64,000 nucleotides of DNA from Kibdelosporangium persicum (GTDB lineage Bacteria > Actinomycetota > Actinomycetes > Mycobacteriales > Pseudonocardiaceae). The notes beneath the pieces are model-generated. The model worked only from the letters and a program-made list of their open reading frames with translations, searched no databases and was not told the DNA's origin. Position numbers and translations under genes: made by a program. Of the stretch, positions 1 through 8,434 are shown piece after piece. Location of the stretch: positions 62,001 to 126,000 of the forward strand of contig NZ_JAAATY010000018.1 of assembly GCF_013280595.1 (NCBI RefSeq), given 5' to 3'. Position 1 is the first letter of the stretch. Every line of letters starts with the position of its first letter.

Positions 1-556
1 ACGCGACGGGCATGTCGTTCGGACATACGGCGGCGCGGTGGAACGCGGCGTGCGGGAGAAAGACGCGCGAAACTCCGCCGAAAAGGAGGAAATCGCCAGG
101 AACGCCGCGGCGGTGATCGAGGACGGCGAGATCGTCGTGCTCGACGCGGGCACCACCACCGGCAGGCTGGCGGCGCACCTCACGCACCGCAGGCTGACCG
201 TCGTCACCAACGGCCTCACCGCCATCCTCGCGCTGGCCGAGAGCCCGACCGTGGAGTTGATCATCCTCGGTGGACGGTTGCGGCAGCCGAACGCGGCGAT
301 CATCGGCGCCACGGTGAGCGAGCAGCTGCGGCACATCGGAGCCGATCGGGTGTTCCTCGGCACCGATGGGCTGCATCCGCAAAAAGGTCTGTGTTCACCG
401 AGTCTCGAACAGGCGCACCTGAAGCACACGATGCTGCATAGCGCACGACACGCATACGTGCTGGCTGATCATTCCAAGATGGGCCAGGAACCGTTCTCCT
501 ACTGGACTCCCCTTGACAGGCCGTACACCGTGCTGACGAACCAGCCCGTGATCTGA
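1..556 (+). CDS. DeoR-family transcriptional regulator, 3' part
   Basis: This is the C-terminal part of a DeoR/GlpR-type repressor. The reading frame is open from base 2, so the N-terminal helix-turn-helix lies outside the window. The visible part begins with the linker RTYGGAVERGVREK and continues into the sugar-phosphate-sensing domain, with the family's VVLDAGTTTGRLA segment, VVTNGLTAI and a late FLGTDGLHPQKGL stretch. DeoR regulators usually control nearby sugar or polyol catabolism and are released by a phosphorylated sugar. The target cannot be told from here, because the following aminotransferase is not a typical DeoR partner. Confidence 0.9.
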   Translation, partial: RDGHVVRTYGGAVERGVREKDARNSAEKEEIARNAAAVIEDGEIVVLDAGTTTGRLAAHLTHRRLTVVTNGLTAILALAESPTVELIILGGRLRQPNAAIIGATVSEQLRHIGADRVFLGTDGLHPQKGLCSPSLEQAHLKHTMLHSARHAYVLADHSKMGQEPFSYWTPLDRPYTVLTNQPVI

Positions 557-632
557 CCGAGACATCCCCTGAACCGGACGCACACGATTGCCCGTATGAA
601 CGGTGCAGCCGCCAAGAGACGGGAGTGATCGC

Positions 633-1802
633 GTGCGACACGGCCACAGTGTGGACACCAGCTTGTTCCAGCGTGCGGCGCACAGCCCGTCATACTTCGA
701 GCTGATCCGGGGGATGGGCGACGGCGGCAGGCAGATCGCGGACTTCTGCATCCCGTGCAACCCGTACTTCCCGACGCCGGAGATGTTCGGTGAGCTGGCC
801 AAGAACCTCGAGATGGTGCTGAAGTTCTACCCGAGCGACGCGGGCACCATCGCGGGCAGGCTCGCCCGGATCCTCGGGCTCAACCCGGCGACCGTCGCCA
901 TGTCGAACGGCTCCACCGAGCTGATCACGTGGATGGACCACCTGTGGTTCAAGGAAAGCGTGGCGGTGCCGATCCCGACCTTCGGGCGGTGGACCGACCA
1001 GCCGCTGGAGACCGGCAAACGCGTCGACATGTACCCGTTGCAGGAAAGCAGCGACTTCAACCTGAGCATCGACGACTACGTCAAGTTCATCCGGAAGCGT
1101 AAATCCCGGGTCGCGGTGCTGTGCAACCCGAACAATCCCGACGGCGGCTACCTGCCGCGCCGCGAGATCGTCCGGTTCATGGACGAGCTGGCCGACCTCG
1201 ACCTCGTGGTGATCGACGAGTCGTTCATCGACTTCGTCGAGGTGGAACGGCATCCCTCGGTGGCGACGGACGCGACGATCCGCCCGAACGTGGTGGTGCT
1301 CAAGAGCCTCGGGAAGAACTTCGGCCTGCACGGCATCCGGTTCGGCTACCTCGTGGCCAACCCCGCGCTCGCGGGCAGGATGGCCAAGACCTTGCCCAAG
1401 TGGAACCTGAACTCGCTGGCCGAAACGGTCGTGTTCATGCTGGAGGAGCACGCCGCCGACTACGCGGAAAGCCTGCAGCTACTGGCCCGCGACCGTTACC
1501 GGATGGGCATGGAACTGGCCAGGAACCCGGATCTGACGGTCTACTCGTCGCAGGCGAACTTCCTGCTCGTCAAGCTGGCGGCGACCATCGACGGGCTGGC
1601 GCTGCGGGACTTCCTGTTGCAGCGCCACCAGGTCTTCATCCGCGAATGCGGCAACAAACTGGGAATGAGCAGCCAGTTCGTCCGCCTGGTGGTGCGTCCG
1701 GAACAGGACGTTCAGCGTCTGGTCGAAGGACTGCGTGCGTTCACCAAGACCCGATGGGAGCACGACCATGCCACCCCTGCCCTCGTCCACAGCGTGTCCT
1801 GA
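633..1802 (+). CDS. Class I/II PLP-dependent aminotransferase, HisC/CobD-like
   Basis: This is a 389-aa fold-type I PLP enzyme resembling histidinol-phosphate aminotransferase and threonine-phosphate decarboxylase. It shows the cofactor-binding NPNNPDGG segment, the DESFIDF stretch and the PLP-lysine motif SLGKNFGLHGIRFGY. The GTG at 633 is preferred because GGGAG lies 8 nt upstream; the frame also opens at 603. The substrate is not evident, since there are no histidine or cobalamin genes nearby. The gene follows the DeoR gene by 76 bp and overlaps a downstream 29-codon ORF. Aminotransferase fold is certain, specificity unknown. Confidence 0.85.
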   Translation: MRHGHSVDTSLFQRAAHSPSYFELIRGMGDGGRQIADFCIPCNPYFPTPEMFGELAKNLEMVLKFYPSDAGTIAGRLARILGLNPATVAMSNGSTELITWMDHLWFKESVAVPIPTFGRWTDQPLETGKRVDMYPLQESSDFNLSIDDYVKFIRKRKSRVAVLCNPNNPDGGYLPRREIVRFMDELADLDLVVIDESFIDFVEVERHPSVATDATIRPNVVVLKSLGKNFGLHGIRFGYLVANPALAGRMAKTLPKWNLNSLAETVVFMLEEHAADYAESLQLLARDRYRMGMELARNPDLTVYSSQANFLLVKLAATIDGLALRDFLLQRHQVFIRECGNKLGMSSQFVRLVVRPEQDVQRLVEGLRAFTKTRWEHDHATPALVHSVS

Positions 1803-1857
1803 CGACTGGACCGAACTGGTCGACTACATCGAGGTCTTCCGGCGCACACGGCGTTGA
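1768..1857 (+). CDS. Small ORF, 29 aa, overlapping the aminotransferase end
   Basis: A 29-codon ORF starts with ATG at 1768. GGGAG (1756-1760) lies 7 nt upstream, inside the aminotransferase's last codons. The peptide begins MPPLPSSTACPDDW, continues TELVDYIEVF and ends RRTRR. It has one Cys, an acidic/aromatic core and a basic tail. The good ribosome-binding site and overlap suggest translational coupling to the aminotransferase. Its size would suit a regulatory or precursor peptide, but no family is recognised and chance cannot be excluded. Confidence 0.4.
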   Translation: MPPLPSSTACPDDWTELVDYIEVFRRTRR

Positions 1858-1914
1858 CGCCGCACAGGTTTCTCGGGTGCCGCTGGTTCGGCGGCCGGCG
1901 GCACCCGAGCCCCG

Positions 1915-2427
1915 TCACACCGGACGGCGGGTGCGGCGCCACGCGATCACGATCAGCGCGACCAGGCCGAACAGCGGGATCGTGCTGATCGCCCAGCTCA
2001 GCCCGAGCGGCGGTCCCGGCTGCTCCATCACCTTGAGGTTGCGCAGTTCACCCGTTCCGGTACCCGCGGGTCCTTCGATGTCGAACCGCATGGTCCAGTC
2101 GCCGGGCTCGGGCAGGCTGTACACGTCCAGGCCCCAGACCTCGCGCTTGCGCGGGTGCCGCGCGAGCCGTTCGCCCTCACGCTCCTCGCCGAGGCTCAGC
2201 ATCACCACACCTGCCTTGCCGGTGATGCCGTCGTCCGGCGCGAACGTGAAGTCCAGGGACTGCATGGCTTTCAGCGGCCACGTGCTGAAGCCGACGGTCA
2301 CGTTGTACGGCCCGGCTTGCACTTTCTCGGTGTGCACGATGTTCACCGGCTCGTACGCCGAAGCCGGTGCCGCCAGCCCGAACAGCAGCAGGATGGCGGA
2401 GAGCAGGCACAAGGCGGTCTTACGCAT
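1915..2427 (-). CDS. Secreted/membrane-anchored FixH/YtkA-like protein
   Basis: This 170-aa protein has an N-terminal signal peptide (MRKTALCLLSAILLLFGLAA, cut near ASA-Y), an extracytoplasmic beta-rich domain, and one C-terminal membrane helix around residues 142-162 followed by RRTRRPV. The layout resembles small FixH/YtkA or CopC-like proteins, but no diagnostic metal ligands were found. It is the last gene of a four-gene minus-strand operon and overlaps the preceding membrane-protein gene by 8 bp. Function unknown; a role with that membrane protein is inferred from the overlap. Confidence 0.7.
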   Translation of the reverse strand: MRKTALCLLSAILLLFGLAAPASAYEPVNIVHTEKVQAGPYNVTVGFSTWPLKAMQSLDFTFAPDDGITGKAGVVMLSLGEEREGERLARHPRKREVWGLDVYSLPEPGDWTMRFDIEGPAGTGTGELRNLKVMEQPGPPLGLSWAISTIPLFGLVALIVIAWRRTRRPV

Positions 2428-3514
2428 GGCTCGTTTCCTTTGCTGGAGCGAGGTGTCGCAGCATCTGCCCGAAGCGCCTGCCGAGCAGCCCGGCGAGGGC
2501 GCCGAACACGGTGCCGAGCAGGACCGTGAAGACGTAGGGAGTGGTGTCCGGCAGGGAAGCGCCGTACACCAGTGACGTCTGCAGCGGCGCGCAGACCGTG
2601 ACGATCAGGCCGCCGACGGCACCGGCCACGGCAGCGGGCAGTTTGCGCAGAAGCTCGACGGCCACTGCCACGATCAGCAGGCACATCGGGATCATCGACG
2701 GCAGAGCCGGGACACCGTCGACGTAGTCGCGCACCGGCAACCCGGTCGCGTCGGCGTACACCTCCGCGGCCCAGGGGGAGAACCACCAGAACACGGCTTG
2801 CAGCACCGCCACGACAGCCGCGACGGCAAGCGCGCCTCCGCGGCGACCGACCGCTCCGGCACCCATGAGCAGGATCAACACCGACATGAACGCGACGCCG
2901 ACATCCACTGAGTCGACCGTGCCGCGAGGCAAGGCCTGGAGGCCCAGCACAGTGACCATGCTGAACGACAGCAACACGGCAGCGCTGCCGATCGTGCCGA
3001 AGAGGCCCCAGCGGTGTTCGCGCGCGGTCGCGAAGACCATGACCGCGCCGACCATGGTGATCGAGACCGAGAGCAGCAGCCCGATGTGCGGCGGCGACGC
3101 GATCACCGCGTCGAAGCCGTACAAGCCGTGCCACCACTGGTCCCACAGGCCGTACAGCAGGAAGGACGCCGCGCCGATGCCGGAGATCAGGTAGCCGACC
3201 GGCGCGGCGAACGTCCGGCCGAACACGCCGACCGCACGCCCGCCCACGATCGGATCTGTTCGCTGGCCACGCCGTTGCGCGGCCGTGGTCATCAGAACCA
3301 CGACCAGGCTCGCGATTCCGGCGACGGCACTGCCGGAGTACAGGAACAAGTGCGGCATCGTGAAGAACGTGTCCGGCCCGACGTCCGAGTGCCACTGGAT
3401 GTCCCAGGTGAGGCCGACGAGCGAGAGGAACGTCCCGCCGAGTACGAAACTCGCGGGCACCAGGCCTTTCGGCACGCTCCTGGCTTCGGCGGCCACCGAC
3501 GCGGTCAGGTCCAT
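2420..3514 (-). CDS. Polytopic membrane protein of unknown function
   Basis: This 364-aa protein has about ten hydrophobic segments. Outward-looking motifs rich in Trp and His include WDIQWHSDVGPDTFF, TMPHLFLYSG and SPPHIGLLL, an arrangement that hints at metal or heme handling but is not a proven signature. The ATG at 3514 follows a weak GGTGG. It sits between two FixH-like genes, overlapping the downstream one by 8 bp and lying 13 bp from the upstream one, so the proteins probably form a complex. I do not recognise a named family. Confidence 0.65.
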   Translation of the reverse strand: MDLTASVAAEARSVPKGLVPASFVLGGTFLSLVGLTWDIQWHSDVGPDTFFTMPHLFLYSGSAVAGIASLVVVLMTTAAQRRGQRTDPIVGGRAVGVFGRTFAAPVGYLISGIGAASFLLYGLWDQWWHGLYGFDAVIASPPHIGLLLSVSITMVGAVMVFATAREHRWGLFGTIGSAAVLLSFSMVTVLGLQALPRGTVDSVDVGVAFMSVLILLMGAGAVGRRGGALAVAAVVAVLQAVFWWFSPWAAEVYADATGLPVRDYVDGVPALPSMIPMCLLIVAVAVELLRKLPAAVAGAVGGLIVTVCAPLQTSLVYGASLPDTTPYVFTVLLGTVFGALAGLLGRRFGQMLRHLAPAKETSHA

Positions 3515-3527
3515 TGATCCACCCCTT

Positions 3528-3908
3528 TCAGGTGAGCAGCAGGGGGACGACGACCCGGTCGGTCCCCAGCGAAACGGTTACTTCCCACTGACCCGCCATC
3601 GGCAGGTCGACGCTGTCCACGCGGTAGCGCCCAGGCTGGTGCGGCGACGCGGTGACCGGGCTGAGGGCGTGACCCATCTGCGGCATCGCCGGTTCGATCG
3701 TGACGTCGCCGGTCGCGGGATTGCCTGCCCGGTCGGTGATTTCGATGTCGAGTGAGTTGACGCCCTGCTTGAGCGGCTGTGCGGAGACTTTGAAGCTGTA
3801 GCGCTGCGAGTCGGCGACAAGCTGGTGCGTGTCGCCGGATCTCGGCCACAGCAACAGCGCGGCCACGGCGACGATGGCCACGCCCAGTGCGGTCAGGAGA
3901 ATTTTCAT
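3528..3908 (-). CDS. FixH-family membrane-anchored protein
   Basis: This 126-aa protein has an N-terminal signal anchor (MKILLTALGVAIVAVAALLL) followed by a small extracytoplasmic beta-sandwich. The segment PAMPQMGHALSPVTA and the later GRYRVDSVDLPMAGQWEV match the FixH/YtkA-like pattern (MPxMGH, then PGxYxxxxxxPMxGxW). FixH proteins assist assembly of metal-containing membrane complexes. The ATG at 3908 overlaps the stop of the preceding gene in an ATGA, showing tight translational coupling. The frame extends to 4199, but that part antisenses the upstream gene pattern and is not used. Confidence 0.8.
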   Translation of the reverse strand: MKILLTALGVAIVAVAALLLWPRSGDTHQLVADSQRYSFKVSAQPLKQGVNSLDIEITDRAGNPATGDVTIEPAMPQMGHALSPVTASPHQPGRYRVDSVDLPMAGQWEVTVSLGTDRVVVPLLLT

Positions 3909-5251
3909 CCCTGCACCCCTTGGGGAACTTCGACGACTGCCGGCACGGTGAGGACCGTGTAGTCGCGCTCGACCTGAATCCACACCAGATACCGGCCGGG
4001 CAACGGGAAGGAATAGGTGAACGACACGTCGGGGCCGTACGCGGCGACGCTCTCGTCCGGTTTGTCCGGCATCCCCGGTGTGGGCGGGATCATCGCGTGG
4101 ACGTGCGCCCAGATCGGGGCTGCGCTGGACGTCGCGGCCGGGGTCTGGCTGTCGGTGACGGGTCCGACGACGATCATGTGGCCGAGCATGCCCAGCCACG
4201 GCTGCAGATCACGGGTACCGAACTTCGCGGTGATCGTGCTCGGCGAGCCTGCCGCGCGGATCTGCGTGGTCAGGTCCGCCTTTCCTTCGTTCGTGTGAGA
4301 TTTCCCTTCGCCTGTCACCGTTATGGATGAACGCAGCAGTTGCACTCCCCCGCCGCGCCGGGCGATCTCGGCGGCGATCGCGTGCACGCCCGGTTCCGGC
4401 TTGAGCCGCGCCCGGAATTCGCCCGGTGCGACCCGGATCGGGTGCAGGTGCTGGAGCCGGCCGCTCGGCGAAATCACCACAAGGTGTATGAACGCGTTGT
4501 CGTGCACCAGAAGGTCGTCGACGGGACGGCCGGACGAACCATCGGTCAGGCTCAGCGTGAGGTCGTTGCCCGTGATGCTCGGTACCAGGTTCACCGGCGG
4601 CCGCGAGAAGTCCACTATGGACGTTCGCTGGTACGGGTCGTTGACGTTGTCGAACGTCGGATCGAGGTCCTCGCCCGGTGCCGGTGGCTGCGGGATCATC
4701 GGCGCGAGCACGGCGGCCGTCACGGCGACCGCGAGCGCGGCGATCATCCCGCCAGCGGGCACGATGGCCAGCCCGGTCCGTCCCCTGACGCCCAGCACCA
4801 GAGCGACGACCAGGAGCAACCCGGCCGCGACGAACCCGCCGTAGGTGGCGTTCTCCCATGGGGACGACACGATCGCGGGGACGACGAACGGGATCGTGGC
4901 CTCGTCGACCTTGAGCTCCCACGGACCGGCACGGTCCACGTGGACCGTGCCGGAGTAGAAGCCCGGTGTGCCACCGAGTTCCACCTTCGTCGTACTGGTG
5001 GGCGATCCGGCGGCGCCGGCGCTCACCGTGACCACGCCGGGCGGTGATCCGGCGTGCGTCACCAGATCGATGTGCACCGGCCCGGGGACCTCGGCGACCC
5101 GGCGGATGATCACGGTCAGTTCGCGATCGCCCAGGGTCTGCGCCACGTGGATGTCGGCGCCCGTCTGGGCACCGTCGGCCAGCGCCGGAGCGGTGATTCC
5201 CAGCAGCGTCCCCAGCGTGAACAGCACGATCGAGAGAGTTCGCATCGGCAT
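3905..5251 (-). CDS. Large secreted/membrane protein with His-rich HxHP and FixH-like domains
   Basis: This is a protein of about 448 aa and the first gene of the minus-strand operon. A signal peptide ends near APALADGA. A YtkA-like domain follows (VHIDLVTHAGSPPG, later FYSGTVHVDRAGPWELKV), then about three membrane helices (near residues 135-205), then a domain with FIHLVVISPSGRLQHLHPI and a final domain with GMLGHMIVV, WAHVHAM and PGRYLVWIQVERD. The repeated His motifs suggest periplasmic copper or other metal binding (inference). Start may be ATG 5251 or 5245. The gene is divergent from a histidine kinase. Confidence 0.7.
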   Translation of the reverse strand: MPMRTLSIVLFTLGTLLGITAPALADGAQTGADIHVAQTLGDRELTVIIRRVAEVPGPVHIDLVTHAGSPPGVVTVSAGAAGSPTSTTKVELGGTPGFYSGTVHVDRAGPWELKVDEATIPFVVPAIVSSPWENATYGGFVAAGLLLVVALVLGVRGRTGLAIVPAGGMIAALAVAVTAAVLAPMIPQPPAPGEDLDPTFDNVNDPYQRTSIVDFSRPPVNLVPSITGNDLTLSLTDGSSGRPVDDLLVHDNAFIHLVVISPSGRLQHLHPIRVAPGEFRARLKPEPGVHAIAAEIARRGGGVQLLRSSITVTGEGKSHTNEGKADLTTQIRAAGSPSTITAKFGTRDLQPWLGMLGHMIVVGPVTDSQTPAATSSAAPIWAHVHAMIPPTPGMPDKPDESVAAYGPDVSFTYSFPLPGRYLVWIQVERDYTVLTVPAVVEVPQGVQG

Positions 5252-5304
5252 GGATGCAACCAGGAAGCGCCCCGCGTTTCGTCCTTTCGCGGGTTGAATC
5301 CGCG

Positions 5305-5332
5305 TCCCCTGCACGGGGGATACGGACCCCCG
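5305..5332. promoter_or_regulatory. G/C-tract inverted repeats between divergent operons
   Basis: TCCCC-TGCACG-GGGGA (5305-5320) overlaps CGGGGG-ATACGGA-CCCCCG (5314-5332). The two mutually exclusive palindromes lie between the secreted-protein operon and the histidine kinase gene. They may be an operator for the response regulator or another repressor; no regulator is assigned. Confidence 0.3.
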
Positions 5333-5378
5333 AGAAGAAGGAGTGCCCCGGCCGCGCGATGCGGCAGGATGCCAGACG

Positions 5379-6503
5379 ATGCTCCCCACCAGTGTGTCCT
5401 TGAAACGCCAGTCATGGCTGGTCGCTGCTGTGTGCATGGTCGCCGACGGCACGGCTGTCGTGCTGTACGGCTGTCACACGTGGCAGAACTGGCTGACGCT
5501 CGTGATGACGCTCGCTGTCGACGCGGCGCTCGCCGGACCTGCCCGTCTTTCGGGCTATGTCGCGTTCGCGCACGCGGCCGTCCCCCTCATGGCGATTTCG
5601 GTCGGCGACTGGACTCCGGCCAACGACGCGGGGATGTTGATCGCGGGCTACCGGGCGGGAGCCTGGTTGCACGGCGTACCGGCGGTCGCGTCCCTGATCG
5701 TGTTGGCGGCGAGTCTGCTGCTCTGCGGGTGGATCGAGAGCGGCGACCCGAGCCGGGGCATCGTCATGATGGGCAAAGCCGCGGTCCTGCCGTGGCTGGT
5801 CGGCCGGTACACCACCGCTCGGCGCGCGTACCTCGCCGAACTGGAACGGCGTTCGGAGCTGGAACGGCGTGACGCGCGGGAAGCCGTGGCCAAGGCGATC
5901 GCGGAAGAACGCAGTTCCATCGCGCGTGACCTGCACGACGTGATCGTGCACCACGTCAGCGCGATCGGGGTGCACGCCGGAGCGGCACGGCTGGGCCTGC
6001 CCACGGGCAACACGAGGCTGGAGTCCTCGTTGCGGTCTGTCGAGACCGCCAGCCGCGCGGCCATGGTGGACCTGCGTCATCTGCTCGATCTGCTGCACGG
6101 CGACAACTCCGAAGGGGCGCGTCAGCCCGGGCTGGACAACCTCGACGAACTGTTCGAGGGCGTGCGAGCGGCTGGTTCGCCCGCGCGCCTGACCGTGTGC
6201 GGGGTTCCGCAGGGCATCTCGGAGTCGTTGAGCGTAACGGTGTACCGGATCGTGCAGGAGATGCTGACCAACGCCTTGCGGCACGGTGATTCCACCGGGG
6301 TGGCGGTCACACTGGAGTACGGGCCGGATTCGCTGACCGTGACGTCGGTGAACAAGGTCGGCACCGAGCGGGAGCCTGCGGGAGTGGTCAGGCGAGGCCT
6401 GGCCGGCATCCGCAACCGGGCCGGTATGTTCGCCGGCCGGACCACTGCCGGCCTGGAGCCGGACGGCGAGACGTGGCGGACGAGCGTGAGGTTCCCGGTA
6501 TGA
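5379..6503 (+). CDS. Sensor histidine kinase (HisKA_3 / NarL-type partner)
   Basis: This sensor kinase of about 374 aa belongs to the group pairing with LuxR/NarL response regulators. The N-terminal half has four to five membrane segments. The dimerisation box ERSSIARDLHDVIVHHVSAI carries the phospho-accepting His (about residue 186), and the HATPase domain has QEMLTNALRHG and GLAGIRNRAGMF. ATG 5379 is chosen because AGGA lies 9 nt upstream; GTG 5343 abuts its own possible SD. The stop overlaps the response-regulator start (ATGA). The divergent metal-protein-like operon is a plausible target (inference). Confidence 0.9.
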   Translation: MLPTSVSLKRQSWLVAAVCMVADGTAVVLYGCHTWQNWLTLVMTLAVDAALAGPARLSGYVAFAHAAVPLMAISVGDWTPANDAGMLIAGYRAGAWLHGVPAVASLIVLAASLLLCGWIESGDPSRGIVMMGKAAVLPWLVGRYTTARRAYLAELERRSELERRDAREAVAKAIAEERSSIARDLHDVIVHHVSAIGVHAGAARLGLPTGNTRLESSLRSVETASRAAMVDLRHLLDLLHGDNSEGARQPGLDNLDELFEGVRAAGSPARLTVCGVPQGISESLSVTVYRIVQEMLTNALRHGDSTGVAVTLEYGPDSLTVTSVNKVGTEREPAGVVRRGLAGIRNRAGMFAGRTTAGLEPDGETWRTSVRFPV

Positions 6504-7174
6504 CACTGCGAGTGTTGCTGGCCGACGATCACGCCATGCTGCGATCCGGCATGCGCGCGATCTTCGACACCCAGCCGGACCTGGAGTGTGTCGCCGAGGT
6601 GGCCGACGGCCGGGCCGCCGTCGCCGAGGTGGCCCGGCTGCGCCCGGACGTGGCGGTGCTGGACATCCGGATGCCCAGACTGGACGGGCTCGGCGCGACC
6701 GAGGAGATTCTCGCCGACCAGGACAACCGCACCAAAGTCGTCCTGCTGACGACGTACGACAGCGACGAATACGTGTACCGGGCGTTGCGGGCCGGGGCCA
6801 GTGGCTTCCTGCTGAAGTCGTTGCCACCCGAAGAGATGATCTCCGCGATCCGGGTGGCCGCGCGCGGTGACGCGCTGATCGATCCTTCGGTGACACAACG
6901 CCTGATCGCGCGGTTCGCGGTCGGCATCACGCCGCCGGTCACCCCACCGGAACTGGACCAGCTCACCGCCCGCGAACGGGAGGTGCTGCAACTGATCGCG
7001 GCCGCGTACAGCAACGCGGAGATCGCCGCGAAGCTGCACGTGGGCGATGAGACGGTGAAGACCCACGTGTCACGGGTGCTCGCCAAACTCGGACTGCGCG
7101 ACCGTGTGCACGCCGTGGCCTACGCGCACCTCAACGGACTGGTGACCGGACGGCATCCTCTTCCACCGGGGTGA
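6500..7174 (+). CDS. LuxR/NarL-family response regulator
   Basis: This 224-aa protein has a receiver domain with the acidic pocket (LLADDHAML), the phosphorylation site Asp55 in VAVLDIRMPRLDG, the switch Thr (VVLLTTYDSDEY) and Lys (GFLLKSLPPEEM), followed by a LuxR-type helix-turn-helix (LTAREREVLQLIA, SNAEIAAKLHV, ETVKTHVSRVLAKLGLRDR). The ATG at 6500 overlaps the kinase stop codon, so the two are translationally coupled and form one two-component system. All key residues are present. Confidence 0.95.
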   Translation: MTLRVLLADDHAMLRSGMRAIFDTQPDLECVAEVADGRAAVAEVARLRPDVAVLDIRMPRLDGLGATEEILADQDNRTKVVLLTTYDSDEYVYRALRAGASGFLLKSLPPEEMISAIRVAARGDALIDPSVTQRLIARFAVGITPPVTPPELDQLTAREREVLQLIAAAYSNAEIAAKLHVGDETVKTHVSRVLAKLGLRDRVHAVAYAHLNGLVTGRHPLPPG

Positions 7175-7366
7175 GCCCGGCCTGCTTGCCGTCCCGCTCA
7201 CAGCCCTTCGCCAGAACCCGCATGGCGCCTTGCTTTCGCAGAGGACCGTTCGCGGCCACCGTTCTCCGCTCACAGCGGAATCGCTACAAGCGAACAGGAT
7301 TGTCACCCGACAGGGGGAAGCCAGCGAAAATCCCAGAATCAGAACGCTGGGTGCGACCATGGCGCG

Positions 7367-8209
7367 GTGACCGTGCCGAGTCGACCGACGTTCCTGCGCC
7401 GCAAACTGGGCGCGAAACTCCGGCGAATGCGCGAGCAGGCCGGACTCTCCCTGGACGAGGCAGCATCCCGGCTGGACAAGACGCGCAGTGCCCTGCACCG
7501 CGTCGAGACCGGCGAGACGAGAGTGGACGTGCACCTCGCTCGCTCGATCATGGACGTCTACGACATCTTCGACACCACATTGCTGGACGAGGTGCGCCAG
7601 GCTTTCAAGCCGCCCTGGCACTGGGCATACGGCATCAAGCGGCGCGGATATGTCGACGCCGAGACCGAAGCCGCACGCGTCCATGAGTACGTGGTGCTTG
7701 ATATGCCGGGCCTGCTGCAGACCAAGGCATACATGCGGGCGCTCTTCGCCGGTGGCATTCCCCGATCCGAGCAGGTGATCGACCGGGACATCACCGTCCG
7801 CACCATTCGCCAGTACCGGCTGACTGACCCTGACCGACCGCTCGAACTGGTTGTCGTCGTTCATGAAGCGGCACTACATCGCGAACTGGGCGGCCGAGAG
7901 GTGATGCGGGCACAACTGTGGCACTTGATCGAGATGTCCCAGCTCACCACTGTGACACTCCAGGTTCTTCCACTCAGCCAAGGCGCGCACCTCGTCCCCA
8001 ACGCGCCCTTCTTCGTACTGAGCTTCGCTGACGAGGAGGACCCCGAACTACTGCACGTCGAACATCCAGGTGGCTCCATCCAGACCGAGGAACCCGCGGA
8101 GGTACAAGCCGCTAAACTCGCGTTCGAGCAGGCGCAATCCGTTGCGCTGAGTCCCGCCGATTCCATCGCTTTGCTAGAGCGGTTGGCCGTCGAACTGTAT
8201 GGCTTGTGA
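7367..8209 (+). CDS. XRE-type helix-turn-helix protein with DUF5753
   Basis: This 280-aa protein has an N-terminal Cro/C1-type helix-turn-helix (LGAKLRRMREQAGLSLDEAA, about residues 10-65) and a DUF5753 C-terminal domain (VLDMPGLLQTKAYMRALF). This architecture is abundant in filamentous actinobacteria, usually paired with a DUF397 gene as here, and is linked to developmental or antibiotic regulation in some species. GTG 7367 is used; the ATG at 7359 is out of frame and stops at once. The stop overlaps the DUF397 start. Confidence 0.9.
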   Translation: MTVPSRPTFLRRKLGAKLRRMREQAGLSLDEAASRLDKTRSALHRVETGETRVDVHLARSIMDVYDIFDTTLLDEVRQAFKPPWHWAYGIKRRGYVDAETEAARVHEYVVLDMPGLLQTKAYMRALFAGGIPRSEQVIDRDITVRTIRQYRLTDPDRPLELVVVVHEAALHRELGGREVMRAQLWHLIEMSQLTTVTLQVLPLSQGAHLVPNAPFFVLSFADEEDPELLHVEHPGGSIQTEEPAEVQAAKLAFEQAQSVALSPADSIALLERLAVELYGL

Positions 8210-8396
8210 GGTGCGTGTCGTGGACAGCCTGGACTGGCGCAAGAGCAGCCGCAGTACCAGCGGCAGCGATGCCGGATGTGTCGAGGTTGCTCAACTTCCC
8301 CGCCTCGCAGCCGTCCGGGACTCCAAGAACCCCGAGGCCGGTGTCCTCACTTTCCCCGCGGCCCCCTGGGCCACTTTTCTCGCCGCCCTCGACTAG
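8199..8396 (+). CDS. DUF397 protein
   Basis: This 65-aa protein contains DUF397: DWRKSSRSTSGSDAGCVEVA, then VRDSKNPEAGVLTF and the closing WATFLAAL. These small acidic proteins are the partners of XRE-DUF5753 regulators and may act like anti-sigma or anti-regulator factors (known for some Streptomyces pairs; inferred here). The ATG at 8199 lies inside the end of the upstream gene, giving an 11-bp overlap and probable coupling. GTG codons at 8211 or 8217 are alternative starts. Confidence 0.9.
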   Translation: MACEVRVVDSLDWRKSSRSTSGSDAGCVEVAQLPRLAAVRDSKNPEAGVLTFPAAPWATFLAALD

Positions 8397-8434
8397 CGAT
8401 GGGTCGCCGGTATGGCGACCCACCACTCACCTGA

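Noticed and set aside
3909-4199. Upstream extension of the small FixH gene
   Set aside because: It lies inside the preceding gene in another frame; ATG 3908 with ATGA overlap and a signal anchor is the real start.
5305-5332. G/C-tract palindromes as a CsoR copper operator
   Set aside because: The sequence departs from known CsoR sites and no csoR gene is nearby; kept only as an unassigned regulatory repeat.
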